In this document: positions 31,168-39,084 of the stretch, piece after piece
Position numbering within the stretch: position 1 is the first letter of the stretch
Layout of the letters: each line of letters begins with the position of its first letter
DNA from: Zhihengliuella salsuginis
GTDB lineage: Bacteria; Actinomycetota; Actinomycetes; Actinomycetales; Micrococcaceae
DNA: 64,000 nucleotides
Direction: 5' to 3'
Assembly: GCF_014651715.1 (NCBI RefSeq)
Contig: NZ_BMXK01000002.1
Span: forward strand, 248,001 to 312,000
The notes under the pieces: model-generated
What the model saw: only the letters and a program-made list of their open reading frames with translations
The model's database searches: none
What the model was told of the DNA's origin: nothing
Translations under genes and position numbers: made by a program

Positions 31168-32454
31168 ATGACCGACACCATCACCGAAACTTCCGCAACC
31201 GACGTCGAGGCAGCGATCGCCGCCAAGGCGGACCGGGCACGCACTGCGTCCCGCGTCCTGGCCCAGGCCAACCGGGACCACAAGGACCGCGCTCTGGGCG
31301 CCATCGGCGAGAAGCTGGACTCCAACCGCGCTGCCATCCTCGAGGGAAACAAGAAGGATCTCGAGCGTGGAGAGGCCAACGGCACGTCGCAGGCGCTGCT
31401 CGACCGGCTGCGTCTGGACGACGCCCGCATCGACGGCCTGATCTCCGCGCTCGAGGACCTGGCCGGCCTGCCGGATCCGGTCGGCGAGGTCCTGCGCGGC
31501 CAGACGCTTCCGAACGGGCTGCGTCTGCGTCAGGTGCACGTCCCGCTCGGGGTCGTCGGCGCGATCTACGAGGCGCGTCCGAACGTCACCGTGGATATCG
31601 CGGGCATCGCCCTCAAGAGCGGCAACGCCGTGCTCCTGCGCGGTGGTTCCGCCGCCGAGGAGAGCAACAAGGTCCTGATCGGCCTGATTCGGGAGGCGCT
31701 CGAGGGTGTCGGCCTGCCGGCCGACTCAGTGCAGGGCATCGACGAGCTGGGGCGTCCGGGCGCGACCGCGTTGATGGGTGCTCGCGGCAAGGTCGACGTG
31801 CTGGTGCCGCGCGGCGGGCGCAACCTGATCCAGGCCGTGGTCAAGAACGCCTCCGTGCCGGTCATCGAGACCGGTGAGGGCAACGTCCACATCTTCCTCG
31901 ACCAGTCGGCCACCGAGGAGCTGGCGGTTCCGATCGTCGTCAACGCGAAGACGCACCGCACGTCCGTCTGCAACGCGGCCGAGACGTTGCTGGTCCACAA
32001 GGATTCCGCTGTGGCGCGGGAGGTCCTGACGAAGCTCTCGGACGCCGGCGTGCGGCTGCACGTCGACGAACGCGCTGCGGAGCTGGCGGCGGGGCTGAAC
32101 ACGGTTCCCGCCACGGACGAGGACTGGGCGACGGAGTACCTCGACATGGACATCGCGGTGGCAGTCGTCGACTCGCTCGACGCCGCCATGGATCACATCC
32201 GCCAGTACTCCAGCGGTCACACCGAGGCGATTCTGACGAATGACCTGGCGCGTTCCGAACGGTTCGTCCGCGAGATCGATTCGGCCGCCGTGATCGTCAA
32301 CGCCTCGACCCGTTTCACCGACGGCGGCCAACTGGGACTGGGGGCCGAGGTCGGCATCTCCACGCAGAAGATGCACGCGCGGGGTCCGATGGGCCTGCGC
32401 GAGCTGACCACCACCAAGTGGATCATCCAGGGCGACGGGCAGATCCGCCCGTAG
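31168..32454 (+). CDS. proA: Glutamate-5-semialdehyde dehydrogenase (gamma-glutamyl phosphate reductase)
   Basis: The 428-residue aldehyde-dehydrogenase-fold enzyme reduces gamma-glutamyl phosphate with NADPH. The catalytic Cys lies in HRTSVCNAAET. The RPNVTVDIAGI and TEAILTND segments are also characteristic. A GGGGGAG ribosome site precedes the ATG. It forms the standard obgE-proB-proA order of actinobacteria. Confidence 0.96.
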   Translation: MTDTITETSATDVEAAIAAKADRARTASRVLAQANRDHKDRALGAIGEKLDSNRAAILEGNKKDLERGEANGTSQALLDRLRLDDARIDGLISALEDLAGLPDPVGEVLRGQTLPNGLRLRQVHVPLGVVGAIYEARPNVTVDIAGIALKSGNAVLLRGGSAAEESNKVLIGLIREALEGVGLPADSVQGIDELGRPGATALMGARGKVDVLVPRGGRNLIQAVVKNASVPVIETGEGNVHIFLDQSATEELAVPIVVNAKTHRTSVCNAAETLLVHKDSAVAREVLTKLSDAGVRLHVDERAAELAAGLNTVPATDEDWATEYLDMDIAVAVVDSLDAAMDHIRQYSSGHTEAILTNDLARSERFVREIDSAAVIVNASTRFTDGGQLGLGAEVGISTQKMHARGPMGLRELTTTKWIIQGDGQIRP

Positions 32455-32568
32455 GGACACGCGAGTCATTCGTGGCGGAGCCCTGTCAGTGGGTACCATT
32501 GGGTGCAGACTACAGACTCCGCCCGCCCCTCGGGGTGTGACGGGTTCGCCAAGAGATAAGGGAGATAC

Positions 32569-32793
32569 ATGCTCGATCAGCTCATCGCCTCCGGCATTGT
32601 AACCGCAGCCGCCGAGGCAGAAAGCGCCGGAAACTACGCGTTGTTGATTGGCGGTGGCATCATGGCGGCCTTCCTGCTCTTGCTTCTGATCACCGTCTCG
32701 TTCGCGAACCGGGGTCTGGGCCACGACGCCCACGCCGAGACCGTGGATCCGCACCGTCAGCACCCCAACAACCACGGTGGAGCCAATCACTAG
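32569..32793 (+). CDS. Small single-pass membrane protein, unknown function
   Basis: The 74-residue protein has one hydrophobic helix (about residues 24-45) and a His/Asn-rich hydrophilic tail. GGGAG precedes the ATG with good spacing. It overlaps the predicted GTG start of nadD by 17 bases, which suggests translational coupling. A protein of this shape at this place is common in Arthrobacter relatives, but I do not recognise a function. Confidence 0.75.
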   Translation: MLDQLIASGIVTAAAEAESAGNYALLIGGGIMAAFLLLLLITVSFANRGLGHDAHAETVDPHRQHPNNHGGANH

Positions 32794-33409
32794 CTCCAAG
32801 ACGGCGGGCCGCAAGGTCCGGTTGGGGGTTATGGGCGGTACGTTCGACCCCATTCATCACGGCCACTTGGTGGCGGCCAGCGAGGTCGCCGCCAAGTTTG
32901 GTCTGGATGAGGTGGTCTTCGTACCGACCGGTCAACCGTGGCAGAAGCAGCACAAGCAGGTGTCGCCGTCCGAGCACCGGTACCTGATGACCGTCGTCGC
33001 GACGGCATCGAACCCCCGATTCACCGTCAGCCGCGTCGACATCGATCGTCCGGGCGTGACGTACACGATCGATACGCTACGAGATCTGCGCGAGCAGCGT
33101 CCCGAAGCGGAGTTGTTCTTCATCACCGGCGCGGACGCACTGGAGCAGATCATGTCCTGGAAGGACGTTGACGAGCTCTGGGGGCTGGCGCACTTCGTCG
33201 GGGTCACCCGGCCGGGCCACGAGTTGCCGGATCTGGGGCGCCAAGACGTCAGCCTGCTGGAGATTCCGGCACTCGCGATCTCGTCGACGGACTGCCGGAA
33301 CCGCGTGAGGGACCATCAGCCCGTCTGGTACCTCGTACCGGACGGTGTGGTCCAGCACATCGCAAAACACAAGTTGTATCTGGAAACGTCAGATGCCGAG
33401 AATGCTTAA
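32777..33409 (+). CDS. nadD: Nicotinate-nucleotide adenylyltransferase
   Basis: The 210-residue enzyme adenylates nicotinate mononucleotide in NAD synthesis. The nucleotidyl-transferase motif [11 protein letters not shown] begins at about residue 20, and ISSTDCR is the variant of the conserved ISSTxIR. The start is taken as the GTG at 32777, because the next in-frame start (the Met of VMGGTF) would cut into the catalytic motif. It overlaps the upstream small gene. rsfS lies one gene further on, as in many bacteria. Confidence 0.93.
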   Translation: MEPITSSKTAGRKVRLGVMGGTFDPIHHGHLVAASEVAAKFGLDEVVFVPTGQPWQKQHKQVSPSEHRYLMTVVATASNPRFTVSRVDIDRPGVTYTIDTLRDLREQRPEAELFFITGADALEQIMSWKDVDELWGLAHFVGVTRPGHELPDLGRQDVSLLEIPALAISSTDCRNRVRDHQPVWYLVPDGVVQHIAKHKLYLETSDAENA

Positions 33410-33424
33410 CCGGGAATGGACAGC

Positions 33425-34681
33425 ATGAGCAACGAAGGAGAGCCCGCCCTCACCAGGCGAGCTCTGCGGGAAAGAAGGCGCGCGCAGGAGACTGCGGAGC
33501 GTGCCGAATCAGAGGCCGCCGAGGCGCACACCGATGAGCCGGCGGCCGGCGGCGTTGCGCCCGGTTCCCCGACCGATCCGGAGGCCGACGCTGCACAGCC
33601 CGAGCAGGCGACTGCCGACGACACCGTTCAGCGCGTCCAGCGGGCCAACCGGAGCCGCCGTGCGGCGGAGGTCCCGGTGGACGCGGTTCCGGAGCGTCGG
33701 GAGCGGAGTTCGCTTCAGCGTGCGCGCGACCGCGAGGACCTGCGCCGTCGTCGAGCTGCCGAGACCGCCCCGGCTCCGGCTCCGGCGGACGATCCGGCGC
33801 CGCTGACACGCCGTCAACTGCGTCTGCAGGCGCTGGCAGCTGCCAAGTCCGCGGCAGGCCGGCAGGAGAAGCCGGCGACGGAGAACGGTGGTGCGGAATC
33901 GGCGCCCGTCGGGCCGCAGGGTGCGGAGTCGCCGGAGGAAGCGGCGGACCTCGACACCGCCCCACGGCCCGTCGTCCCGCCCGCGGCATCGGGACAGCGA
34001 GTCGCCCAGGGCGAGATGAGCGTCGAAGAGGCGCTCGAAGAGCAGAAGAAGGCCAAGCCGGATACGGCTGGGCACGACGTCGACGGGCCGGCGACGGAAG
34101 CGGACTATCCGACCGACGATACGGGGCTGATCGACCTCGAGACTCTGGCGGCCCAGCGCGAGCACGCCGCCCGCGCGGCGATCATCAACCGCCGCATTGC
34201 TGAACGGCGTCGTCTCGAGGCCGAGAATGTGCAGCGCCTGAACCAGGTCAGCTCGAATCCGTTCACCGGTTCGATGAACCAGTTCGTCGGCACGGAAGCC
34301 GAACGCCAGCTCGTCAACACCGGGATCTCGGGTCCGCCGACGAGCGGGGTGGAGCTCGACTTCTCGTCGCGCGGCAAGTCCGCGGGACGAAGCACGGAGG
34401 AAGCCGAGCAGCAGGCGGCCGATGTCGCGGAGGCGGACTACGACTCGGCGGATACGCCGGGTGAGTCCGGACCGGAGGCCGGCGGCCACCGGGCTGCGGG
34501 CGAGGCCGGGCCAGGCGGTCAGCCGTTGGCGGCCGTGAAGGCGCAGGGACTCGACCCGCTCGACTCCGTGACAGCAGGCATCCGCCGAGCCAACCTGTGG
34601 CTCTTCGTGTCGTTCGGCGCCCTGGGCGTCGGATTGGCCACCTTCATCGCGGGCCTCGTGATGATCACCAACAGCAACTAG
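33425..34681 (+). CDS. Low-complexity protein with N-terminal TRR motifs and C-terminal membrane helix
   Basis: The protein (418 residues from the ATG at 33425) is mostly disordered, rich in Ala, Glu, Pro and Arg, and ends in one hydrophobic helix (about the last 30 residues), so it is probably anchored by its C-terminus with the bulk in the cytoplasm. Two copies of an LTRRxLR motif occur, one at the N-terminus (ALTRRALRERR) and one near residue 120 (PLTRRQLRLQA). ATG 33425 is preferred over 33416 because GGGA lies 9 bases upstream of it. No function is known; position between nadD and rsfS is conserved in relatives as far as I recall. Confidence 0.7.
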   Translation: MSNEGEPALTRRALRERRRAQETAERAESEAAEAHTDEPAAGGVAPGSPTDPEADAAQPEQATADDTVQRVQRANRSRRAAEVPVDAVPERRERSSLQRARDREDLRRRRAAETAPAPAPADDPAPLTRRQLRLQALAAAKSAAGRQEKPATENGGAESAPVGPQGAESPEEAADLDTAPRPVVPPAASGQRVAQGEMSVEEALEEQKKAKPDTAGHDVDGPATEADYPTDDTGLIDLETLAAQREHAARAAIINRRIAERRRLEAENVQRLNQVSSNPFTGSMNQFVGTEAERQLVNTGISGPPTSGVELDFSSRGKSAGRSTEEAEQQAADVAEADYDSADTPGESGPEAGGHRAAGEAGPGGQPLAAVKAQGLDPLDSVTAGIRRANLWLFVSFGALGVGLATFIAGLVMITNSN

Positions 34682-34704
34682 AGAATTTCCAGCGAGGGAG
34701 ACCC

Positions 34705-35097
34705 GTGGCGCTCAACGAGCACACTCAGAACATCATCAACATCGCCGCCAAGGCGGCTGACGACAAACTGGCCGAGAACCTGATGGCCATCGACGTCGGC
34801 GAACGACTGGGCATCACCGATGCCTTCTTCATCGCCTCGGCCGAAACCGAGCGGCAGGTCAACGCCGTCGTCGACGGCATCGAGGAAGCGCTGCTGGAAC
34901 AGCTGGACCTCAAACCGGCTCGCCGCGAGGGCCGGGGCGAGGGCCGCTGGGTGCTGCTGGACTACCTGGATGTCGTCATCCACGTCCAGCACACCGAGGA
35001 CCGGGTCTTCTACGCGCTGGACCGGCTCTGGAGCGACTGCCCGACGATCGAGTTGCCGTCCTTCGCCAAGCCGGGAGAGGCCGCCTCGGCCGAATAG
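34705..35097 (+). CDS. rsfS: Ribosome silencing factor
   Basis: The 130-residue protein binds L14 and blocks subunit joining under nutrient limitation. The family segment DVGERLGITDAFFIASAETERQVNAVVDGI and the later RWVLLDYLDVVIHV strand are visible in parts. The start is GTG at 34705 with GAGGGAG just upstream. It sits after nadD and the TRR-motif gene in the usual order. Confidence 0.93.
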   Translation: MALNEHTQNIINIAAKAADDKLAENLMAIDVGERLGITDAFFIASAETERQVNAVVDGIEEALLEQLDLKPARREGRGEGRWVLLDYLDVVIHVQHTEDRVFYALDRLWSDCPTIELPSFAKPGEAASAE

Positions 35098-35117
35098 ACG
35101 GGGGAGCCGGGCCTGAT

Positions 35118-35146
35118 TTGTGAGGTTCCGAATCCTCTACTATGAT
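35118..35146 (+). promoter_or_regulatory. Promoter of the tRNA-Ala gene
   Basis: TTGTGA (35118-35123), 17 bases, then TATGAT (35141-35146) form a good sigma-70-type promoter. Transcription would start near 35153, about 37 bases before the mature tRNA. Confidence 0.65.
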
Positions 35147-35189
35147 GGACGAGTTGTCGTGGGAAGGTTCCGCGGCGGCACTCCATTCC

Positions 35190-35262
35190 GGGGGTATGGC
35201 GCAGTTGGTAGCGCGTCTGCATGGCATGCAGAAGGTCAGGGGTTCGAATCCCCTTACCTCCA
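35190..35262 (+). tRNA. tRNA-Ala (anticodon GGC)
   Basis: The 73-nt cloverleaf folds cleanly: 7-bp acceptor stem, GCGC D stem, 5-bp anticodon stem with loop ATGGCAT (anticodon GGC), and a T arm with TTCGAAT. The G3-T70 pair, the identity element of alanine tRNAs, is present. CCA is not encoded. The discriminator base is A. Confidence 0.97.
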
Positions 35263-35269
35263 CGATGTG

Positions 35270-35307
35270 AAGTCCCGGGACATCGTTCATTCGATGTCCC
35301 GGGACTT
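35270..35307 (+). terminator. Terminator after tRNA-Ala
   Basis: The 16-nt arms 35270-35285 and 35292-35307 are fully complementary with a 6-nt loop, and CTTTGTTT follows. This is a canonical intrinsic terminator. Confidence 0.9.
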
Positions 35308-35480
35308 CTTTGTTTAACGAGTCGCGTGATCAGTCACTGGGAGCACCCGGGCCATCGGCCCGTGCGGGCCATCCCGGGCGCACGGAAGATGGCCCGCACG
35401 GCCGAAGCGTGGGGGCCGGCTCCGGGCCGATACTGAGATCAGACGGTCCCATCCAGGGGCTCTCCGGAAGGTTCAGGATC

Positions 35481-35708
35481 ATGCCGCTCATCCAGGTAAA
35501 CGTCATCAAGGATGTCTTCACCCCCGGGCAGAAGACCGAGATCATCGCCAGACTCACCGACGCCATGGTCGCCGTCGAGGGCGAGAACATGCGTCCAGTC
35601 ACGTGGTGTGTGATCCACGAAGTCGCCAGCGGAGACTGGGGAATCGCGGGCAACGCCCTCACCACCGCCGATGTCCACGCACTCGCCGCAGGCGGCGGAG
35701 CGGCCTGA
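35481..35708 (+). CDS. 4-oxalocrotonate tautomerase family protein
   Basis: The 75-residue protein begins Met-Pro-Leu-Ile-Gln-Val, so the mature N-terminal Pro would be the catalytic base, as in 4-oxalocrotonate tautomerases. The ITARL-like helix and beta-alpha-beta fold pattern fit, although the sequence is slightly long and carries a Gly-rich end. GGAAGG lies upstream. The substrate is unknown, and no aromatic catabolism genes are adjacent. It stands alone between tRNA-Ala and a convergent gene, with a shared terminator-like hairpin. Confidence 0.8.
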   Translation: MPLIQVNVIKDVFTPGQKTEIIARLTDAMVAVEGENMRPVTWCVIHEVASGDWGIAGNALTTADVHALAAGGGAA

Positions 35709-35722
35709 ACCGGTCGCCGGAG

Positions 35723-35755
35723 CGCCGCCCTCAGACAATGCCCCTGAGGGCGGCG
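35723..35755. terminator. Hairpin between converging tautomerase and hydrolase-LuxR genes
   Basis: The 12-nt arms 35723-35734 and 35744-35755 are perfectly complementary. The hairpin overlaps the last codons of the minus-strand gene, and may serve both directions. Confidence 0.6.
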
Positions 35756-36783
35756 TACGCCGCAGCTGCTGCGCGCGAGCCGAGTCCGAGCGTGCGATAG
35801 ATGTTCGCGACGTGCCGGTGGACGGTGTGCTCGCTGAGGTGCAGGGCCGCCGCGATCTCCGCATTGCTCCGGCCACCGGCCAGAAGCCGCAACACGTCGG
35901 TCTGCCGCGCAGTCAGCGACCCCGTCGCGGATCCGGCACTGGCCCCGCCGCCCAGGAAGCCGTCGAGCTCACGGGTGAAGGCCGGCCACGCGGGCTCGTC
36001 CGCCAGCAGGATGTGGTTCCGCCCGTCCAGGGGGACGAGGCGCGCGCCGTCGATACCGGCCGCGAGGACCCGGCCCTGCTCGAACGGTGCGACGGCGTCG
36101 TCCCGGGCGTGCATGACCAGTGTGGGCGCCTTGACCCGCGGGAGGAGCGGGAGGACGTCGATCCGCTGGCGGGCGTTCCGCATCAAGGCGGCCGTATCCG
36201 GAGAAGCGGAGATTCGCTGCATCTCGTCGAACCAGGTCATCTGCTCGATGCTCGCGTCCGGCACGAACAGCGTGGTGAAGATCCTGCGGAAGGCCGGGTT
36301 CGCCTTGCCCCACCCGGTCCTGATCAGGTCGACCATCAGATCCGCCTCGGCGCGGGCTCGTGGGGAGGTGTCATGGCGCAGGCGGCCCTGCGCGAATCCG
36401 CCGTACAGCAGGAGTCGGTCCACGCGGTCGGGATGACGAGCGGCGTAGGCGACGGCGACGGCCGCGGCGTTCGACATGCCCAGGAGGGAGAACTCCCTGA
36501 GGTCGGCCGCGTCGACCACCGCCTCGAGGTCTTCGACCCACGCCTCGATGGAGAACCGTTCGGTGTCGCGGTCCGAGGCGCCGGATCCCCGCTCGTCGTA
36601 TCGGACCAGGGTGCGGCCGGCGGACAGGGCCTCGAGCCAGTGCGACCACAGGGGGCTGTCCGCGTCGTGCCTCAGGTGGGTCAGCCACGTGCCGACGCGC
36701 ACCAGGGTGGGGCCGGAACCGCGCGATTCGAAGGCGATGCCGGTCCCGTCGGCTGAGGTGCAGAAACGGGCCGTCGGCTGCAT
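35731..36783 (-). CDS. Alpha/beta-hydrolase fused to a LuxR-type DNA-binding domain
   Basis: The 350-residue protein joins an alpha/beta-hydrolase (residues about 1-277) to a LuxR-family helix-turn-helix (about 289-350, SLTARQTDVLRLLAGGRSNAEIA then HTVHRHVANIYRTLG). Candidate catalytic residues are Ser104 in GMSNA, Asp228 or Asp229 and His257 (RNHILL). The nucleophile elbow GMSNA departs from GXSXG, so activity could be altered or absent. Such fusions occur in actinobacteria and are assumed to sense small ligands; the ligand and targets are unknown. A TAGGAT -10 element ends 6 bases before the ATG, so the message is likely leaderless. Confidence 0.85.
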   Translation of the reverse strand: MQPTARFCTSADGTGIAFESRGSGPTLVRVGTWLTHLRHDADSPLWSHWLEALSAGRTLVRYDERGSGASDRDTERFSIEAWVEDLEAVVDAADLREFSLLGMSNAAAVAVAYAARHPDRVDRLLLYGGFAQGRLRHDTSPRARAEADLMVDLIRTGWGKANPAFRRIFTTLFVPDASIEQMTWFDEMQRISASPDTAALMRNARQRIDVLPLLPRVKAPTLVMHARDDAVAPFEQGRVLAAGIDGARLVPLDGRNHILLADEPAWPAFTRELDGFLGGGASAGSATGSLTARQTDVLRLLAGGRSNAEIAAALHLSEHTVHRHVANIYRTLGLGSRAAAAAYAALRGIV

Positions 36784-36789
36784 CTGTTC

Positions 36790-36795
36790 ATCCTA
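36790..36795 (-). promoter_or_regulatory. -10 element for leaderless hydrolase-LuxR gene
   Basis: On the minus strand TAGGAT is followed by six bases (GAACAG) and the ATG at 36783. The 172-base gap to the divergent MBL gene holds no further gene. Confidence 0.5.
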
Positions 36796-36955
36796 CGCGG
36801 GTCTGCGCGCAGTGAGCCTTGAGCTGCACGCCTGATGTTTCGTCGTCCTCCTCGGACCGTGCTCAGCGGTGCAAGCGCGCGCCGAGCTGTTGACTTCGGG
36901 CGCGGGTGCGGGGAAGGCTGGGCGCGAGAGCCACGGGACGCCGCGGAGGAGGACC

Positions 36956-37765
36956 ATGAGGATCTGCGCCACGTGCGGGGTCGAGCGCGAGGGGCCGCTG
37001 CCCGCGACGTGCCCCATCTGTGCCGACGAGCGCCAGTACGTCCCCGACTCGGGCCAGCGGTGGCTCGCGGTGGAGGACTTGTCGCCGGAGCACGAGGTGC
37101 GGTTGCGGGAATTCGAGCCGGGTCTGACCGGCCTGCGGGCCCATCCGAAGGTGGGCATCGGCCATACGGCGCTCGTGGCCACCACGGTGGACGGCGGGCT
37201 CCTGTGGGACCCTCCGGCCTACGTCGATGACGAGGCCGTCGCTGCGGTTGCCGCGCTGGGGCGGATTCGAGCCGTCGCGGCCAGTCACCCGCACATGTTC
37301 GGGGTGCAGGTGGAGTGGAGCCGGGCGCTGGGTGGTGTGCCCGTGCTCGTCAACGAAGCGGACCGGGAGTGGCTGGGCCGGGGCGACCCGGCGGTCGAGC
37401 TCTGGGGCGAGAGCGTCGAGGTCGATCAGGAGATGACCCTGCACCGCGTCGGCGGCCATTTCCCCGGCAGCGCCGTCGCCCTGTGGCGAGCCGGCGCGGA
37501 GGGCAGGGGCGTGCTGCTGGCCGGTGACGCCGTCGCACCCAACCCGGACGGGCGGACGCTGAGTTTCATGTGGTCCTACCCCAACTACATCCCGCTCTCC
37601 GGCGCGGTGGCGCAGCGCATCGTCGAGCAGCTGGAGCCCCTGGAATTTGACCGCGTCTACGCCAACTTCGGGAACAGCCTGGAATCCGGGGCGAAGGAGG
37701 CCTTGCGGTATTCCGCGCGACGCCATGCCGCCTGGGCAGGCGGCGAGTTCGACCATCTGACCTGA
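36956..37765 (+). CDS. MBL-fold metallo-hydrolase with N-terminal Cys4 zinc ribbon
   Basis: The 269-residue protein starts with a rubredoxin-like Cys4 knuckle (Cys4, Cys7, Cys19, Cys22). The metallo-beta-lactamase domain follows, with His111-X-His113 (SHPHMFG), His168 (GGHFPG) and Asp191 (GDAV). The Asp-His that normally follows the HxH motif is absent, so the second metal site looks incomplete. ATG 36956 is chosen for the GAGGAGG site 5 bases upstream. The natural substrate is unknown. It is divergent from the hydrolase-LuxR gene and could be its target, which is only inferred from adjacency. Confidence 0.82.
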   Translation: MRICATCGVEREGPLPATCPICADERQYVPDSGQRWLAVEDLSPEHEVRLREFEPGLTGLRAHPKVGIGHTALVATTVDGGLLWDPPAYVDDEAVAAVAALGRIRAVAASHPHMFGVQVEWSRALGGVPVLVNEADREWLGRGDPAVELWGESVEVDQEMTLHRVGGHFPGSAVALWRAGAEGRGVLLAGDAVAPNPDGRTLSFMWSYPNYIPLSGAVAQRIVEQLEPLEFDRVYANFGNSLESGAKEALRYSARRHAAWAGGEFDHLT

Positions 37766-37812
37766 GGGCGCGGCCTGCTGCGGATGCGCCGGTATTCACG
37801 GGCCGCAGGGTC

Positions 37813-37818
37813 TACCAT
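37813..37818 (+). promoter_or_regulatory. -10 element for leaderless SRAP gene
   Basis: TACCAT ends 6 bases before the ATG at 37825, and no Shine-Dalgarno is present. Transcription should start on the ATG, which in turn places the catalytic Cys as codon 2 of the message. Confidence 0.45.
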
Positions 37819-37824
37819 GGGCGC

Positions 37825-38589
37825 ATGTGCGGCCGATACGTGATGGCGAGGGCTTCCGGCGACTTGATGGCTGAGGCCGATGCTCTCCTGGGTGAACAGC
37901 TCGAGGGGCGCGATCTCCACCCCTCCTGGAATGTCGCGCCGACCTCCGACGTGCCGATCGTGCTCGAACGTCTGGTCGACGGCGAGGCGCGCCGGGAGGT
38001 GCACGTCGCGCACTGGGGCCTCGTTCCGCGCTGGGCCGAGGACCCCAGGATCGGCGTGCGGGCGTTCAATGCGCGCAGCGAGACGGTGACCGAGAAGCCG
38101 ATGTTCCGCTCCGCCGTCGTCTCCCGCCGGTGCGCCGTGCCGATGGACGGCTACTACGAGTGGAAGCGCCAGGGGGCCGGGCGCTCCGCGGCCAAGCAGC
38201 CGTACTTCGTGCACCCCGAGGGCGGGGGCCTGAGCTTCTTCGCCGGCCTCTACGAGTGGTGGAGGGACCCGGAGGTGGCCGCGGGAGAGCCGGGCGGCTG
38301 GATGCTCTCGACGAGCATCGTCACGATGCCCTCGCCCGATCCCGGGTCCGGGGGAGTGCTCGGCGACCTGGGGCGGCTGCACGACCGGCTGCCCGTCCCG
38401 CTCTCGCGCGAGGGGCTGGCCGGCTGGCTGGACCCCGCCGGGCGCGAGGCGTCACCCCTGGTCGAGCGCATCCGCGCCGAGGCGTACGACGTCGCCGCCT
38501 CCTGGCGCCTGGACCCCGTCGGCGCCGCTGTCGGGAACGTCCGCAACGACGGCCCCGGGCTGATCGAGCCGGTCAGCGCCCTGTTCTAG
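37825..38589 (+). CDS. SOS response-associated peptidase (SRAP; HMCES/YedK family)
   Basis: The 254-residue protein shields abasic sites in single-stranded DNA through a covalent thiazolidine link by Cys2. The active-site elements are all visible: Cys2 (MCGRY), Asn35 (WNVAPT), the NARSET motif at 82-87, Glu112 in YYEWK and the His in LHDRLPV (HDRMP in most relatives). The N-terminal Met must be removed, which the Cys-Gly that follows permits. It lies just before an SOS-boxed translesion polymerase gene, in keeping with its role in damage tolerance. I see no LexA box of its own. Confidence 0.93.
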   Translation: MCGRYVMARASGDLMAEADALLGEQLEGRDLHPSWNVAPTSDVPIVLERLVDGEARREVHVAHWGLVPRWAEDPRIGVRAFNARSETVTEKPMFRSAVVSRRCAVPMDGYYEWKRQGAGRSAAKQPYFVHPEGGGLSFFAGLYEWWRDPEVAAGEPGGWMLSTSIVTMPSPDPGSGGVLGDLGRLHDRLPVPLSREGLAGWLDPAGREASPLVERIRAEAYDVAASWRLDPVGAAVGNVRNDGPGLIEPVSALF

Positions 38590-38648
38590 CCTGCGCTGCG
38601 CAGCTGCACCCATTCTGCGGGTTCTAGCGGGTACCCTTCAGCATGCAT

Positions 38649-38671
38649 TCGAACAAACTTTCGAATACAAT
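38649..38671 (+). promoter_or_regulatory. LexA SOS box and adjoining -10 element
   Basis: TCGAAC-AAAC-TTTCGA (38649-38664) matches the actinobacterial LexA operator TCGAAC-N4-GTTCGA with one mismatch and is flanked by a further complementary T/A pair. TACAAT (38666-38671) directly abuts it as a -10 element, so LexA would cover the promoter spacer. The controlled genes are DUF6504 and dnaE2. The 183-base gap contains no other gene. Confidence 0.85.
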
Positions 38672-38772
38672 GGAGTTCTCGTCTTCCCGCTTCCCGAGGG
38701 CGAGGACTTCCCCGTTTCCACGCGCCGCGCAACCGCTCACACTGCCGGCGCCGGGCATGGAGGTTTCCACAC

Positions 38773-39084
38773 ATGGGCCTATTCACTCAGGGCATCGAGA
38801 TCAGCTGCTCCCCGGCCGGGGTGCCGGAAAGACTGCACTGGCAGGGGCAGGACTATGCCGTCTCGGCGGAGCCGGTGCGGTGGTTCGAACGGCGCAGCTG
38901 GTGGGCCGAGGAGCAGCGGGCGCAGCGGGGGAGCGGTCGCGGCCTCGTCGACCACGAGATCTGGCGGGTACAGGCCCGCGGGGTGGAGGACGGGCAGCAC
39001 CGGACCTTCGATCTCTCGCGGCACCAGCGCTCGAAGCGTTGGCGCATGATCCGCGTCCACGAGGCGCTGCGGGAGGCGGCATGA
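38773..39084 (+). CDS. DUF6504 family protein
   Basis: The 103-residue protein has no recognised catalytic motif. It is rich in Trp and Arg (PVRWFERRSWW, then GLVDHEIWRV) and ends in an Arg-rich helix. Members are typically found next to translesion polymerase genes (ImuB, DnaE2) in actinobacteria. Here it is the first gene after the SOS box, with TGGAGG 9 bases upstream of its ATG, and overlaps dnaE2 by ATGA. A role in the mutasome is inferred from this constant neighbourhood. Confidence 0.8.
   Translation: MGLFTQGIEISCSPAGVPERLHWQGQDYAVSAEPVRWFERRSWWAEEQRAQRGSGRGLVDHEIWRVQARGVEDGQHRTFDLSRHQRSKRWRMIRVHEALREAA

Noticed and set aside
38643-39080. Upstream in-frame extension of dnaE2
   Set aside because: It would translate the LexA box, promoter and the DUF6504 gene in another frame; the ATGA overlap at 39081 is the natural start.
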